37,955 nucleotides of DNA from Minisyncoccota bacterium. Its GTDB lineage: Bacteria; Patescibacteriota; Minisyncoccia; UBA6257; 2-01-FULL-56-20. The DNA is taken from positions 1 through 37,955 of the forward strand of contig JANWIW010000004.1 of the NCBI GenBank assembly GCA_025449695.1, read 5' to 3'. The position numbers and the translations under genes were made by a program. Under the pieces are notes generated by a model, which saw only the letters and a list, made by a program, of their open reading frames with translations, had not been told where the DNA came from and did not search any database. Positions within the stretch are counted from its first letter, which is position 1. Each line of letters begins with the position of its first letter. Below are positions 36,664 through 37,955 of this stretch, in pieces.

Positions 36664-37941
36664 TTATCTGGCCTCTTCATAATAGAAGATGACCTGCTGG
36701 TCGGAATCGAACCCGAGCTCGCGCATGGAGATGCGCACGGGCCGGAGTTCGCTCCGCTTCCTCAGGCGATACTCGGGCGCCACGCTCAGCGTGTAGTACC
36801 CGTTGGACCTTCCGCGCCGCGCCAGAGCCATGCCATGATGCGGCAGGACGTCCGCCGTGAGATCGAAGGCCACGCGATCGTTTTTACGGGTCGCGCAGGC
36901 ATCGATGAACGGTACGCCGAGAAGCCGGTGGATTAGGTGGGTTTGCTTGCGGACGTTCAGATACCTGTTCAGCACGACCGCCTGCTGTTCCGCTTTCTCC
37001 CACAATGCGCCTGCCTGCTCCCGAAGCGCTTTGTAATCGCGGTCCTGGGTCACGTAGAGAGGCGCCATGATGGTCTCGTTGGTCATCTCGGGCAACGAGC
37101 AGAGCAGGGCGTAGACCTTGGCCGGCTCGACGGTGACTACCTGGGCGGCGAGGCTCGCCGGATCGAAGTACTCGGGCAGAAGCTCGCGCACTTCGAGCGG
37201 CGCCTCCATCATCCGATAGATGCGTCTCACGGCGTTCAGGAAGGTCTGGATGGCATCGCGGTTAAGGCCCATGAACTCTTCGCCGATGAGGCTTGCCTCG
37301 TCGTAGAAGATAACCTTGATGCCCGGCTGATAGAGCCTCTTCACCTTCTCGTTGATGAGACGAAAGACGAAGCCGACGTGCATCCATGCCAGCGTGGGCG
37401 CCTGGATCGTCGCCTCGCTGAACTTGAGCGGGTTCGTCACCCGGCCCCCCATGGTCAAGAGAATGACGATGGGGATGGGCTGCTTCTGTCGGACGCAATC
37501 GCCGATCAACCCCGCGAGACGGCTGCGCTCCGACTTCGAGACCTCGACCCTCTTGTCGGTGTGACTGAGGAAGATCTGAAGGATGCTGTCGGGCACGGGA
37601 TCGGAGGGAGGCGCGTAGCCCCGCATACGCAGGTGGAACTGGGACTCGAAGAACGCGAGTTCCGCAGCGAGAGTAGTGAGGCCGCTCCGGGTATCCGGCA
37701 TGACGATCGCCGGACCCTGGGGCTTCGCTTCGATCCCCCGCTCGATGCGCTTCAGAAGGTCGTGGACGAAGCGCGGGCTCGTAGCGGGAAAGCGGATCAT
37801 TTCCGATCCGTCCACCGCCACCACCGCCACTGCATCCTGGAACCTCACCCTGACCACGTGCGCGAAACGGGAAGTGGGCGAAGGCTCGTGGAGGCCGCCG
37901 ATGATCCACTCTTTCGGCGCGACCTTCCGCAACTGCTCCAC
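36664..37941 (-). CDS. DIT1/PvcA-like (isocyanide synthase family) protein 2, 5' end near the window edge
   Basis: This second, more divergent copy (425 aa from the GTG at 37941) has IPIVILLTMGGRVTNPLKFS aligned to FPFKSPN, ...APTLAWMHVGFVFRLINEKV aligned to the PDxGE-xAL helix, RLYQPGIKVIFYDEASLIGE aligned to the YPPGA...SDG segment, and a C-terminal VLPHHGMALARRGRSNGYYT aligned to PWHG. GGGGAGGGC precedes the GTG, but the frame is open to the window end, so the true start may lie outside. It ends at TAA with an AAGGAGGA just after. Two same-strand copies suggest a two-enzyme or duplicated function. Confidence 0.5.
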   Translation of the reverse strand: MEQLRKVAPKEWIIGGLHEPSPTSRFAHVVRVRFQDAVAVVAVDGSEMIRFPATSPRFVHDLLKRIERGIEAKPQGPAIVMPDTRSGLTTLAAELAFFESQFHLRMRGYAPPSDPVPDSILQIFLSHTDKRVEVSKSERSRLAGLIGDCVRQKQPIPIVILLTMGGRVTNPLKFSEATIQAPTLAWMHVGFVFRLINEKVKRLYQPGIKVIFYDEASLIGEEFMGLNRDAIQTFLNAVRRIYRMMEAPLEVRELLPEYFDPASLAAQVVTVEPAKVYALLCSLPEMTNETIMAPLYVTQDRDYKALREQAGALWEKAEQQAVVLNRYLNVRKQTHLIHRLLGVPFIDACATRKNDRVAFDLTADVLPHHGMALARRGRSNGYYTLSVAPEYRLRKRSELRPVRISMRELGFDSDQQVIFYYEEAR

Positions 37942-37955
37942 GCCCTCCCCGTACA

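Overview
The window reads as a chromosomal contig from a Candidate Phyla Radiation bacterium (Patescibacteria, probably Parcubacteria-like). The reasons are the small, reduced versions of universal genes (EF-P, KhpA, S16, Sua5, TpiA, a bifunctional sugar-phosphate isomerase, a short SMC, RNase III, NusB, L32, RNase HII, L19, L31, RF1), a 16S rRNA gene that departs from standard primer sites and carries intervening sequences, and many dispersed palindromic repeats. The placement is inferred; no database was searched.

Layout. 1-2.6 kb: start of mnmA, a small hypothetical gene, efp (split by an in-frame TAG), khpA, rpsP. 2.6-9.3 kb: repeat-rich spacers, an SDR, a GIY-YIG gene between perfect 28-bp inverted repeats, an FAD-linked oxidase, two small membrane proteins, sua5, tpiA and a sugar-phosphate isomerase. 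9.4-15 kb: two small membrane-protein genes, then smc-rnc-nusB-rpmF-rnhB. 15.4-20 kb: a multi-TM protein, a small anchored protein, tRNA-Leu(GAG) abutting a LAGLIDADG gene, an operon of an NrdJ C-terminal-like (TSCPD) protein with three small proteins (two Cys-rich, one basic), then rplS and a response regulator. 20.2-23.4 kb: one 16S rRNA gene of about 2.9 kb, with a promoter and boxA upstream and no linked 23S, 5S or tRNA in the window. 23.4-31.6 kb: a same-strand array of secreted, membrane or lipoprotein genes of mostly unknown function. 31.6-35.5 kb: a glycosyltransferase, rpmE, a membrane protein, an ATP-grasp protein and prfA (split by an in-frame TAG). 35.5-38 kb: two adjacent proteins resembling the DIT1/PvcA isocyanide synthase family.

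Two styles of gene expression are interleaved. One set, mostly metabolic and housekeeping, has a -10 box (TATAAT/TATACT/TACAAT) ending only 6-9 nt before the ATG and no Shine-Dalgarno (SD), so their mRNAs should be leaderless or nearly so. The other set, mostly hypothetical envelope proteins, has TTGAC-type -35 boxes exactly 17 bp from a -10, a 5' UTR, a strong SD and hairpin 3' ends, four of which share one double-hairpin design. The 16S 3' end carries ATTAAACT where the CCTCC anti-SD is expected, which fits the first set and conflicts with the second.

The strongest novelty is the mobile and palindromic DNA that has colonised both RNA and protein genes. The 16S gene holds a group II-type intron with a LAGLIDADG ORF, a stem-flanked insert with a GIY-YIG ORF, and two copies of an imperfect palindrome also found between smc, rnc and nusB. 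Related short palindromic repeats sit in frame inside smc, sua5 and rnhB, reminiscent of Rickettsia palindromic elements.
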